Assembly (NCBI GenBank): GCA_016946835.1
Contig: JACVTC010000422.1
Location: 1-29,948 of the forward strand
Length of the DNA stretch: 29,948 nt
Direction of reading: 5' to 3'
From: Neocallimastix lanati (nom. inval.)
Lineage: Eukaryota; Neocallimastigomycota; Neocallimastigomycetes; Neocallimastigales; Neocallimastigaceae
Shown here: one piece after another, positions 12,042 through 22,863 of the stretch
Position numbering within the stretch: the first letter of the stretch is position 1
Layout of the letters: each line of letters begins with the position of its first letter
Notes under the pieces: generated by a model
What the model was told of the DNA's origin: nothing
Databases searched by the model: none
Seen by the model: the letters and a program-made list of their open reading frames with translations, nothing else
Translations under genes and position numbers: made by a program

Positions 12042-12510
12042 GTGTATATTTCACAATTGAGCATTTCGCAAAATGTGGCTTAAAAAATTTTTAAAATATA
12101 TAAATTAATATTATTTATTTATTAATTATTTATTATATTTATTATTTGTTATTATTTATTATTTATAAATAAATACTCTTTTTTATTATATATTATATAT
12201 TATTTATTATTTATTATTTATTATTTATTATTTATTATTTATTATTTATTATTTATTATTTATTATTTATTATTTATTATTTATTATTTATTATTTATTA
12301 TTTATTATTTATTATTTATTATTTATTATTTATTATTTATTAATTTATTAATTTATTTATTTAAAGACTTTTCTTATTTCAAAAATGATTTTTATTATTT
12401 ATTTAATTAATTACTTAACTATTTATTGGTTAAAAAAAATAGTATAATGTATCAATTAATTATAAAAATTTACGCCACATTGTGAAATGCACAATTGCGA
12501 AATGATACAC
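12042..12510. mobile_element. MITE-like element with about 45-bp terminal inverted repeats
   Basis: The left end (12042-12083) starts GTGTATATTTCACAATTG, and the right end (12466-12510), read on the other strand, starts GTGTATCATTTCGCAATTG. Both then share GCATTTC(G/A)CAA, ATGTGGC and TAAA. The two arms match over about 45 bp with a few mismatches. The interior has no coding capacity and is mostly a 7-bp (ATTATTT)n microsatellite at 12199-12341. Size, inverted ends and lack of coding point to a non-autonomous DNA transposon. I could not see a convincing target-site duplication, so the exact ends and superfamily are open. The repeated TTTC(A/G)CAA motif within each arm could be a transposase binding site (inference). 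Confidence 0.7.
12199..12341. repeat. (ATTATTT)n 7-bp microsatellite
   Basis: About 20 nearly perfect copies of a 7-bp unit, lying wholly inside the inverted-repeat element. Confidence 0.95.
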
Positions 12511-12536
12511 GCTTGTAAAATATATATAAAATAAAC

Positions 12537-12597
12537 TTCAAATAATTGAAACATACTGTAATATAATTAATATATAAGCCACAATGTATTAATTTAA
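12537..12597 (+). repeat. Right copy of the 60-bp imperfect direct repeat
   Basis: Begins TTCAAATAATTGAAACATAC and contains AAGCCACAATGTATTAAT. It pairs with 11585-11645, about 950 bp away, and begins 27 bp beyond the right end of the MITE-like element. Confidence 0.8.
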
Positions 12598-13194
12598 CTT
12601 ATTTAATTTTCCATTAATTTTCATAAATTAAAATAAATTTTTATACCTTTAATAACAGTTTTCTTCAAACTCATAAATATTTTGGACTATATCAGCAAAA
12701 CAAATAGTAAATGGAATTTTTCTCTATTAATTATATTAAATAAAATATGAATAAATATAAAGTCAACAAACAATAATTTTCCATTAACTAATAGTTAATA
12801 TAAATCTAGAAATAATTAAATGATAAGTGATTGTTTAATTATTCTTTTGTTGTTTTAATTTTTTTCTCTTTTATTTTTATTTTTTTTTAATAATATATTA
12901 TAATATATAGTAATAATTACTTTTTCAAGATATTTTTATTATATACTTTTTTTGAAATTCGCTAAATTATCGTATCATAGTAATAATTATAAAGTGGCTT
13001 CTTGAAATTTTATTGCTTTAGTTTAAACATGAAAATTTGTAAGAAATAATAATAATAGATTATAATAATATTAACAATAACTATTATATAATTACAAAAG
13101 TTATAATGTAAAATAGATCAAATTTATTATTATAAAAGATATTGTTAGTTTATGTGAATATAATATATGTTTAGATAATTATATTATTATTAAA

Positions 13195-13230
<36 letters not shown>

Positions 13231-13912
13231 AGAGACAATGCATAGATTTTAATATTTAATTAATATGAATATAAATATAAATTTACATTATCTCTTTTTT
13301 TCATCCTATTATTATTATTATTATTATTATTAAATTATATAAATATATATCTATAATATATATATAATAATAACAAATTCTAATAAAAATGAAAATATTA
13401 TAATATTAATACTTCCTTATTCAAAATAAAAAAAAAAAAAAAAAAAAAAAATACTAAATAAAAATTTTAAAGTTTACAAAATTTAAAATAAGAAAAATAA
13501 ATATTATTAAATTAAAAAAATATATAAAAAAATAAATTGAATAATAAATAATTATTATTAAACTTTAAACTTGTTTAATAATTGTGTTTACTTTTATAAT
13601 AAAGCATATATATATTTACATATATATCTTATAATTCAAAATAATTAGTAATTTTAATTTCCTATAAATTTTATATAAAATAAAAGATCAAGAATACTAA
13701 TAATAGTAAGGAAAAATATAATTTAATAATAGTATGTAATACTATTATAAAGTAAATATAATATTTATTCAAAAACCATTTATATATATAAATAAATTAA
13801 TTAGTATTTATTTTTAATTGTTGTTTTAATACATTTGTATTTAAAAGATATATTACAACTTTTAATGTAACAAAATTATAAAAAAGGAAAAAACCAATTT
13901 ATATTTATATGT

Positions 13913-13957
<45 letters not shown>

Positions 13958-14214
13958 TTTTAATATATAAAATTCATTTAGTTAAGGTTATTGATTTTGT
14001 TATTTATTTATTATTTTTTTGTTGTTGTTTTAATAAATACATTTGTATTTAAAGGTATATTACAAAATTTTATACAGGTGACATTATAAAATAGTTTTTT
14101 TTTTTTTGTTTTTTTTTTTTTTTTGTTTTTTGTTTTTTTGTTTTATTTTATTTTATTTAATATTTAATTAGTTGTTTACTGTTTTAAATTGTATTAATAA
14201 TAAAAAATTTTATA
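12598..14214. other. AT-rich non-coding region upstream of the ZC2HC1 gene
   Basis: No coding signal. It holds poly(A) runs at 13196-13227 (32 nt, followed by four GA steps), near 13430-13450 and at 13917-13955 (39 nt), then a T-rich stretch with isolated G at 14094-14155. That poly(dT) stretch lies 60-120 bp before the start codon of the next gene and may form part of its promoter; this is inference from position. Confidence 0.65.
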
Positions 14215-15707
14215 ATGAATATAAGTACTGGTAAAAAAGTTAAAACACATCCACATTTGGTTATATGTTATATTTGTAAGTCCATTAATAATAGCTTTTA
14301 TTAAAATGAAAAAATAATGGTCATACAGCTTTAAATAATATACATAATAAAACAAAATTATAAACAATAATTATATTTAAAAAATTTAAACATTTAATAC
14401 TATAAACACTAATTAATTAACAATACGTAAATTTTTTTATCTTTTTTTTTTTTATTTTCGTTCTAAATTTGTATATTTAATGATATTTACATTAATTGAT
14501 GAACGTGAAATCATTTTATATAATAATAACAAAATAAATAATAAAATAAAATCAAATAAAAATAATTATAATAATTATATAAATTATAAGGTGGTAAAAA
14601 CTTTTCATCAGCTAGTTTTCCAATACATGAACCAAATTGTATAAAAAAATTTCAATTAGAAAATCCAGGGAAACCAATTCCAAAAAAACCTGTTATTGGA
14701 GGTGGTGATAATGAAACTCCAATTGGTGGAGGTAAAATGACATCTAAACAAATTAATGAATATAATGAAGCTTGTAGAGAACAATTTCTTGATCAAGGTA
14801 GAGATGCTTGTCCGAATTGTGGAAGGTAATGAGAATTAAATAATAAATCTCATAATGCAACTGTTAATGATATTTCTAATATATAGCATTGTTTGAGATG
14901 TTTAATATTTAAAATAGATATATTATCTGTATATTATATAAAAAAAATTATAGTAAATTATAGAAATAATAATTAATGATAATTTCGTATTTGTATCTTT
15001 ATGGCATTACTATAATATAATAATATTTAATAAATTTATTATATTACAAACAGTATATTTGATAATAATTATTTATAATAGTAATATAAAGAAAGAAATA
15101 ATATAAGACAAAGAATTAATAAATAAATATAATGCCATAAATAGATAAAAAACAATAAATTAAAAATTTTCTAAATTAATAAAAAAAAATTAATTACACA
15201 CATTATACAATTATATTAAATTCTATTTTTTCTTTATACTAAAATGAAATACCTATATTGATAAAATAATATTAATACAAAATAATGATAAAATCTTGCT
15301 AATGATAAATATTATGTAATAAATATTATAAATAAAGAAAATTCCTTCCAGATCGTTTACCAATCCATTTAAGAAGTTGTACACCAGATGGACATTTCGC
15401 ACGTGAAGCTCAAAAGCGTAGAGAAAGACTAGCTGCTCAAGAAGAAAAGAAAAATGCTGCACCAACTTCTAAGCCATCTACAAATGTTGCCCCTAAAGTG
15501 GTAAAACCAAAACCCATTACTAATAAAGATACTATATCACCTACATCTACAAATCCATCAACAAATCCATCAGCAAATGCACCAACAAAAGCACCAACAA
15601 AAGCACCAACAAAAACAGCTGGTATTGCAAAATTCTGTTCTGAATGTGGTAATAAATTTGGTGAAAGAGATAAATTCTGTTCCGAATGTGGTAAAGCCAG
15701 AGAATAA
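14215..15707 (+). CDS. ZC2HC1-family zinc-binding protein with C-terminal zinc ribbon, three exons
   Basis: Exons 14215-14275, 14591-14825 and 15338-15707 join in frame (222 codons with stop, 221 residues). Intron 1 begins GTAAGT and ends TAAG; intron 2 begins GTAATG and ends AAAG. Both junctions restore a C2HC motif exactly, which fixes the splice sites. Two C2HC fingers follow the ZC2HC1 (FAM164) pattern C-x2-C-x11-H-x3-C: CYICGKNFSSASFPIHEPNC (exons 1/2) and CPNCGRKFLPDRLPIHLRSC (exons 2/3). A basic, possibly helical stretch (AREAQKRRERLAAQEEKK) and a Thr/Pro/Lys-rich linker with TKAP repeats lead to a C-terminal double CxxC zinc ribbon, FCSECGN and FCSECGK. Biochemical function of the family is poorly known. 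There is no frameshift in this gene. The start is the only ATG that precedes the first finger closely. Confidence 0.88.
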
Positions 15708-17334
15708 AAAAAATTAATTATACCATATATAAACTAGTAAAATTTAATAATTTATTTATTATTTCATACGCTTGCTTGCTTTATTACCAAAAAAAAAATA
15801 TATATGACAATTTTAAAAATAAATAAATAAATAAAATAGTATAAAATAATAATACTTATTTTATTTTATTTTAATGAACTTTTCATTTCTTTTATCAATT
15901 TTTTTTGTTTATTTATTTATTTCTATTTTTATTTTTTGTAATATATTGTATTTTTATTGTCATTATTTTTATCTTAAAAATTATAAAATTTTAATATAAA
16001 TATTATTAAATATCAATTTAGAATATATATATATAATTAAATTATTACATAAAAACTAAAAAAAAATAAAATACAGAAAGTGTAATAAAACGAGTAGTAA
16101 AAGAGTATAAAAGAATAAAATATTAAAATAAAATTTATTAAGGTTTACATGATTTTATATATATTGTACATTACAGTATTATAATTTAAAAAGGACTTAA
16201 TTATTTAATATTACATATTGTTTCTATTTTATATTATTTACATGCTACATATATATAATAAAATATTTAAAATATAATTATTATGAAATAAAATATATAT
16301 TTAATATAAAATTATTATTGCATAAATTATCATTTTGTGACTACTTAACAAAATTGATACTAAACATTATTTTTGATATTAATAAATTGTTTAATTCATT
16401 TTTTGTAATTATTTTTTTTTTTTTTTTTTATTTTATTTAATTTTCTGTGATATTAAAATAAAATAAATGGTAGAATACTATAAAATAGTAAATTATTAAA
16501 ATAAAATAAATACTATTTATATTACAATGTTATACTAAAGTTGTAGTTAAAAAACTTTTAAGGAAGAATTATTTTACGATTTATAATAAAAAAATTTTAA
16601 AGAAAGTTAATTTACACAAAATTATATTATAAATAATTACTACAAAAATATTTATTATTCAAGGATGTTATATTTCAAATAATATAACTTACGAAAAAAA
16701 ATTAACTATTTTATTTAATAATAAAATTTTATTATATTTGACTAATTATTTCTTCTTTTCATAAAAAGTCCCCTTCTAAAAATTTATTTACATTTTTCTT
16801 TTAATGAATTATTACTCTTTTTAGTTTATAGTTCATAATTTAATTTAATATATTTTTAATAATATAATATAACTAAGTATAAAATAGCTTATTAAATTGA
16901 AAATAGAAAATAAAATATAAAATAAATTATTTAAAATATTTCCCTTTTGTGTTTATTCTACAACATATTATCCGCCATTTAAGAATTATTATATATTATT
17001 ATTATTAATATTTATTTATCTTTCAAGGTATATAAATAATGTTTTGTTTAACTTAATAATGATTTCTTTCTTTGGTTTATCGTTACAAAAAAAATTTTTA
17101 GACACAAATTCCACAAAACTAGTACAATAGAATCAATAGTCATAGTTGATATTAATTTTGTCCTATACTACTTAAAAAAAATATTAAAAATAAATAAATA
17201 AATTTATGTATTTTTTATAAATAAATATATTATAATGTAGTTAAGTATTAAAAATAATATATATTATACGTACTTATAATAATAAATACATAAAAAAACA
17301 AATATAATAATTACTTCTTCTAGTAATGGAACTC
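15708..17334. other. AT-rich intergenic region
   Basis: Holds the 3' flank of the ZC2HC1 gene and then about 1.6 kb of A/T sequence with short A and T runs (for example poly(T) near 16410-16429). I see no reading frame, RNA gene or relic. Confidence 0.7.
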
Positions 17335-18205
17335 ATTGCATCTTTTCATTTAATGATGGAGATAACTCTAAGCCAACTGCTACATCAATACCAGTAACAA
17401 TAAACTATTAAATAAAGCTTTATTTTCACAAATACTTTCTCTGAATGGACGACTCTATATATTTGAATTTAAAAGAGAAAAAAAATATTATTATAAAAAT
17501 ATATATATCAAAATTCAAAATACCTATTAAATAAATTATTAACCTCATGATTTGCACTATTCAAAAGACTTGGCTAGAATTAAGAATCTAAATCAATTCT
17601 TCTAATTCTTAAGAGTATTTAATTGATTCTCTACAAATGTAAATTAAAGAAACAAGGTGACCTATAAATTATCCAATAATAAAAAGCATTAATAAATACT
17701 GAAAATATTTCTTTGTGGTCTTTACTTTGATAATTTATCTAAAAGCTTAATCTTTACATATAGTAATTAAGAAAACTGCAATTATTGCTTGCCAGTCACC
17801 TTGCTTGATATTAACTAAATATAAAACAGAAAGACTGTAAGCGTTAAAGAATTCAGTGCTAAAATTTTATACATATGATAAGTAGCAACAAGAATACAAC
17901 AACCTTATTTAATTATATCAATAACGGATATAACAGATGAAATTTTAGAAGTAAAGGGTGAGGCAATAGAAACATCACCAAGCTCAATAATTGGAACATC
18001 TTCTTCAAAATCATTCATTAAATCATTAAATCCTTTTGCATTTGTTGAATTTTTTGTTGTTGTATTTGTTGACCCATCATATATTCACCTGGCAATAATT
18101 CATCACTTTTTATTTTACTCCATTTATTTTTACAATAAACAAAGACTGTGTATGGTGAAATAACATGGAACGCATTTCCTTTAAATTTCTAAGTCTCTGT
18201 TTTAC
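17335..18205 (-). pseudogene. Relic of a P5A-type ATPase (Spf1/ATP13A1 family), catalytic core deleted
   Basis: P5A ATPases are ER membrane P-type pumps that dislocate transmembrane helices. On the minus strand, fragments appear in family order: KQRLRNLKEMRSM, SPYTVFVYCKNKW, KIKSDELLPG (actuator-domain start, 18205-18090), then directly the late linker QQIQQQKIQQMQK, DVPIIELGDVSIASPFTSK, MYKILALNS, QGDWQAI, RPQRNIFSIY, HLVSLIYICRESI, PSLLNSA, RPFRESICENKALFNSL, and ELSPSLNEKMQ near 17340. Everything between LLPG and the linker is absent, including the TGES, DKTGT and P-domain hinge motifs. Several conserved Glu or Gln codons are now TAA or TAG (for example about 17906, 17715 and near 17575), and the frame changes repeatedly. 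A GT..AG stretch at about 17455-17525 may be an intron remnant. It is a true pseudogene, unlike the frameshifted genes nearby. Confidence 0.88.
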
Positions 18206-18273
18206 ATGTTTTACATATTATAAATTTATTTTGTACAAAAAAATAATTGATTGACATCTAATATTATAATTAC

Positions 18274-18276
18274 TAT

Positions 18277-18331
<55 letters not shown>

Positions 18332-18333
18332 TT
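18274..18333. repeat. (TTTA)n microsatellite
   Basis: About 15 perfect TTTA units, 70 bp beyond the 5' limit of the P5A relic. Confidence 0.95.
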
Positions 18334-18354
18334 ATTGTTATCATTATTACTATA

Positions 18355-18390
<36 letters not shown>

Positions 18391-19827
18391 AAATATAATA
18401 TACACAAATATTAAAAAAATTAAATAAATAAATTAAATTATAGATTTTTTGAAATATATAAATTACAATAAAATTACCCGGATATATTTTTTAAAAAGAA
18501 AATCAATATAGTTAAAGCTTCAAAAGAATCTATTTACAAAATTTGAATTAAAGGAAATAGTTTATATAAAAATACATATTTCTTTAATTAAAAATTAAAG
18601 AATCCATGTAATTAAATAATAATAATAATTATGATTATAATTAACATTGAAATAATAATTGACATTAAAATAATAATAATTATAGACAATAAAATGGTAA
18701 TAGATAATGAAATAATAATGGACAATAATATTTTTAATTTATTTATAAATTTAAAATATTTTGTGAAAGAATATATCAGTTTTTTTTTTTTTTTACTTTC
18801 ATTTTCAATTAAAATAAATGATATAGTCTATTTCAAAATTATCATTTCCATTTGTAAATCATATTATATAATAAATAAATATATATAATTAAATAATTAA
18901 TAAATATTCTTTATAATTATATATTATTATAATTGAAATTTCAATAATATTATTGTATGTTAAAATTATTCAAACTTATATTGATAAATGACAATAAACT
19001 ATTCATATTTAATCTAATTATTCTTTTGCAATGGAAATTAAATATATTTTTTGATTATTTCTTTCTATAAATAACTTTTTTTTGTACTAAAATTTTTCAA
19101 AATAATTAACAAAAAGAATTATATATTATTTAAGTATATTGTATGTAATTAAAACAAATTATACTTAATAATATATATATATTTAATTTTATATTAAAAA
19201 TAGATCAATTATTTAGCACCAAAAATTATTCAAAATACTATATATTTTTATTAAATAAAATTTTAATTAATAGAAATATAATATTAATAATATTAATATA
19301 TATTAGATCATAAACCGTTTTTTTATATGTAAATTTATTATTCAATTTCATTAAAATAAACTATATAATATATAATTTATTTATTGATATATTATTATTT
19401 CAATAATATTAATTTTATTAAATTACATATAAAATTATAAATTAATATTTTTTTACACTTTAAAAAAAATATTTTTATTGTAATATAATGAATAGGAAGA
19501 GGAAATATTAATTTTTATTTATAATTTTTCTTATTTTTATATCAATTGGTTTAATTTTTAAATTTGATTTTAAAAATTGTAACAATAAATTAAATACAAA
19601 ATAAAAAGCTGAATTAATAATAATTATAAAAATAGTAATAACAATAATAATAAAAGAAGAAAGAAAGAAAGAAAGATAAAAAGACAAATAAAAAATAAAG
19701 TTAATGTATGATAAAATATAATCACATTGTATTTAAATTTTATATATTACTATATTCTATAAATAAGTTATTTGAAAAAAAATAAAAATAAATAAATTAA
19801 AATATTTAATATCGAGAATATATTTAT

Positions 19828-19917
19828 TTATTTTATTTTATTTTATTTTATTTTATTTTATTTTATTTTATTTTATTTTATTTTATTTTATTTTATTTTA
19901 TTTTATTTTATTTTATT
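19828..19917. repeat. (TTTTA)n microsatellite
   Basis: About 18 perfect 5-bp units. The same motif forms another tract at 24630-24687. Confidence 0.95.
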
Positions 19918-20228
19918 AAATAATGAAAATCTAAAATTAATTTTAAATACTAATTTTTTTATTATTATTATTATTGTTATTATTATGAATATATTCTTTT
20001 TATTTAAATGATGTTGCAATTAAAATTATATAATTATTATTATTTATTATTATTATTTCATATAAATGTATATATATACTAATATCTGAAATTTAAATTA
20101 TAAATGTGGGAATTTTACTTCAAAAAATAATATATTGAAAGAAACAATTTATATATATAATAAATAAGCAATAAAATAATAAGTAAAATTAATAATTATT
20201 ACTGCAAGAATACAAATATAAAGTAAGA

Positions 20229-21606
20229 ATGAATGAATCAAAATTAAAGAGAAAAATAACTCAATTAGATGTTTTCCCAAAAATTGAAAGGGATTATGTT
20301 GACCAAAGTGCTGGAGGTGGTATAATTACCATGATTGTTACTTTTATTTTATCATTTTTAGTATTTTCGGAATGTTTGGAATATTTATCTGATCAATATG
20401 ATTATTCCGTTGTAATTGATTATACAAAAAATAATGATATTCATATGAATATTGATTTAACCGTTGCTATGGACTGTGATACTGTTAGAGCTGATATGTA
20501 TGATTCTACTGGAACAACAACTTATGCCAAAGCTGCTTTGGCTTTTACTCCAATTCATTTCTCCATGAGAAATGCAATCGTATATCAACATAATTCACAA
20601 TTGAAAATGATGCTTTTGATATGGATGACATTATGGACAATGCTAATAAAGAAGATGATAGCTGGTCAAGTTATGAAGATGAAAAGAGTTGTTGTCGTAT
20701 AACAGGACAAATTGATGTTCATAAATTAGCTGGTAATTTTCATATTACAGCATTAGGTCATGGTTATGGTGGAAAACATACTGAACATAATTGTAATTTT
20801 TTATTTTTACTTTTTTTTATAATTTTTATTATTTTTATATATTTTTATTAATTTTTATTTATTTTTATTTATTTTTATATATTTTTATATATTTTTATTT
20901 ATTTTTATTTATTTTATTTATTTTTATTATTTTTATTTATTTTATTTATTTTATTTTATTTTATTTATTTTATTTATATCATTTATATATTCAATACTAT
21001 AAAATAATATTAATATTCTATATTAATTATTATTATTATTATTTTTTGATATATTAATATATTTTTTTAATAATCTAATAGTGTTAAATTTCACTCATAG
21101 ATTTTACACTTTTTCATTTGGTCAATATATCCTGGTCTTGTTAATCCATTAGATAATACAGCTGAAATTACTGAAAAACGTAAAAATTTATATATTTAAT
21201 AATTAATTTAGTAAAATAGTTTTGTAAAATTAATATTTAAAATTTTAACTTTAATATAGTTACTATTATTATTATTATTATTATTATTGTTACCTTTCTT
21301 TTACTTATATATTAATAAATGAAGACTTCACATATTATCAATATTTCTTATCAGTCGTAAGTTTAATCATAAAATAAAAATAAAAATTATCTTTTCATTA
21401 ATTTTTTAACATCATAATTTATTATTAATTATCAATTAATAATAATAAAAAAGGTACCAACAATTTATAAGCAAGAATCATCAGGTCGTATTCTCTATAC
21501 TAATCAATATTCTGTAACTGATATGAGTTCTGATGTTACAAAATCACATAATTTACCTGGTATTTTTATTAAATTTGATTTTGAACCATTATTAGTAAAG
21601 TAAATT

Positions 21607-21685
<79 letters not shown>

Positions 21686-22114
21686 TATTTAAATTTTTAA
21701 CAAACTTAATAAATTATTTATTCTGCTTTATTCTTACTAATTAAATTAAATGATATTATATTATTTTAAATTAGGATTGTTGAAATGAAAAAATCATTCT
21801 TCCACTTCTTAGTTCGTTTATGTGGTATTATTGGAGGTAATTATAATTATAATTATTACTAGAAATTTTATAAACAAATTAATAACTATGTGTTTAAAAA
21901 AAAAAATAAAAACTTAATAAATAGGTATATTTGTTTCATTCGGTAGAATATATAGAATTTTTTCGCAATATATAACCTTATATTTTGTAAAAATAAGAAA
22001 AGTTCTGAAAATTCTGAAGAACACCAACCATTAATGGAACAAAATCAACCTGTTCAACCTATTCAACCTGTTCAACCTGTTCAATCTGTTCAATCTGTTC
22101 AGCCTATTCAATAA
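20229..22114 (+). CDS. ERV41: Erv41/ERGIC2-type ER-Golgi cargo receptor, six exons (three frameshifts)
   Basis: Erv41 with Erv46 cycles in COPII/COPI vesicles and retrieves or sorts cargo between ER and Golgi. Exons: 20229-20792, 21082-21179, 21325-21356 (32 nt), 21454-21599, 21775-21836, 21925-22114; all introns are GT..AG. Landmarks in order: LDVFPKIERDYVDQSAGGG, TM1 (IITMIVTFILSFLVFSECL), INIDLTVAMDC-like NIDLTVAMDC, AGNFHITALGHG, NFTHRFYTFSFG, PGLVNPLDNT, YYQYFLSVVPT, then FFHFLVRLCGIIGGIF (TM2). The cytosolic tail ends in QPV/QPI/QSV triplet repeats. One base is missing at three places: near 20598, at 21131 (QYYPG read as QY-PG) and in the A-run near 21990-21994. Corrected length is 364 residues, typical of the family. 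Without correction the first exon stops at 20702. Erv41 is preferred over Erv46 because no N-terminal Cys-rich luminal segment of Erv46 is seen. Confidence 0.88.
21611..21690. repeat. Long poly(A) plus (AT)n inside Erv41 intron 4
   Basis: About 52 consecutive A (21611-21663) followed by about 13 TA steps, starting 11 nt after the 5' splice site at 21600. The exact length in an assembly is unreliable for such a tract. Confidence 0.95.
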
Positions 22115-22254
22115 TTAATTATTTATCTTTTTTTATAAAAAAATATAATAAGCAAATGTTATACATAAAAGAATATTTAATTTAATGATTTCAAATTAGA
22201 AAATGCATATATATAAAAGTTTATACACTAAGTTTTATTGTTAATTTATAAAAA

Positions 22255-22287
<33 letters not shown>

Positions 22288-22591
22288 AATAAATAAAATA
22301 CCAAAAGAAATAGCTGATAAATGATTTTATTTAAATAGTATATAAACTTATTAAAAAATAAAGTAAAATAAAATAAAATAAACAACAATTATATAAATAA
22401 TTTTTATTTTATTTTATTTTTATTTAATATATTTTAAATGTAAAATTCCTATAAATTACCAAGATGCAATATATAATTAATATATAATATATTAATATAT
22501 TTAAATTATCTGTAATAATACAATTGATTTAATTTTTACTATTGTTTTTTGTTTTTTTAATAATTTTATAAAATAATATGAAGTGTTTAAT

Positions 22592-22598
22592 ACAAAAA

Positions 22599-22602
<4 letters not shown>
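22592..22602. repeat. Target-site duplication, 3' side of the retrotransposon
   Basis: ACAAAAAATAT, repeated exactly at 24167-24177 on the other side of the non-LTR element. It abuts the element's poly(A) tail (T-run on this strand). Confidence 0.7.
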
Positions 22603-22632
<30 letters not shown>

Positions 22633-22809
22633 GGCAGCAAACTTGTTTCATCTTTATTAATTAAATATTTGATAAAATACATGTAATAAAATAATAAAAA
22701 AAAAAAGATAAAAAAATAAACAAAAAATAAAACACAAAATAAAAATAAAATAATGGTATAATATATTCTAGTTTCATTTAATTAATATTTGTAAGACTTC
22801 ACAAGGGCA

Positions 22810-22831
22810 TTATTATACTGAAGTATAATAA
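22810..22831 (-). repeat. Perfect palindrome in the retrotransposon 3' UTR
   Basis: TTATTATACT and AGTATAATAA form a 10-bp perfect inverted repeat around GA (11 bp if the flanking A/T pair is counted). It lies about 30 nt after the ORF stop and 180 nt before the poly(A) tail. It could fold as an RNA stem-loop; some LINE reverse transcriptases recognise 3' stem-loops, but no such role is shown here. Confidence 0.6.
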
Positions 22832-22863
22832 TTAACTTTGACTTCGCAATGTTAATCATAATT

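Larger units (their letters stand above)
18206..20228. other. AT-rich intergenic region upstream of the Erv41 gene
   Basis: No gene recognised. It holds the (TTTA)n and (TTTTA)n microsatellites listed separately, a poly(A) run at 18361-18386 and a short (GAAA)n at about 19658-19676. An 85-codon open frame at 18631-18888 is almost only Ile, Asn, Asp and Lys and looks like chance. The last 100 bases presumably include the Erv41 promoter and 5' UTR. Confidence 0.65.

Noticed and set aside
17335-18205. Reassigned stop codons (TAA/TAG read as Glu or Gln)
   Set aside because: In-frame TAA/TAG at conserved Glu/Gln occur only in the P5A relic. The intact C2H2, ZC2HC1 and other genes use TAA or TAG as normal stops.
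18631-18888. 85-codon open frame on the plus strand
   Set aside because: Composition is almost only Ile, Asn, Asp, Lys and Phe, as expected from random A/T; there is no domain, no codon bias and no sign of splicing.
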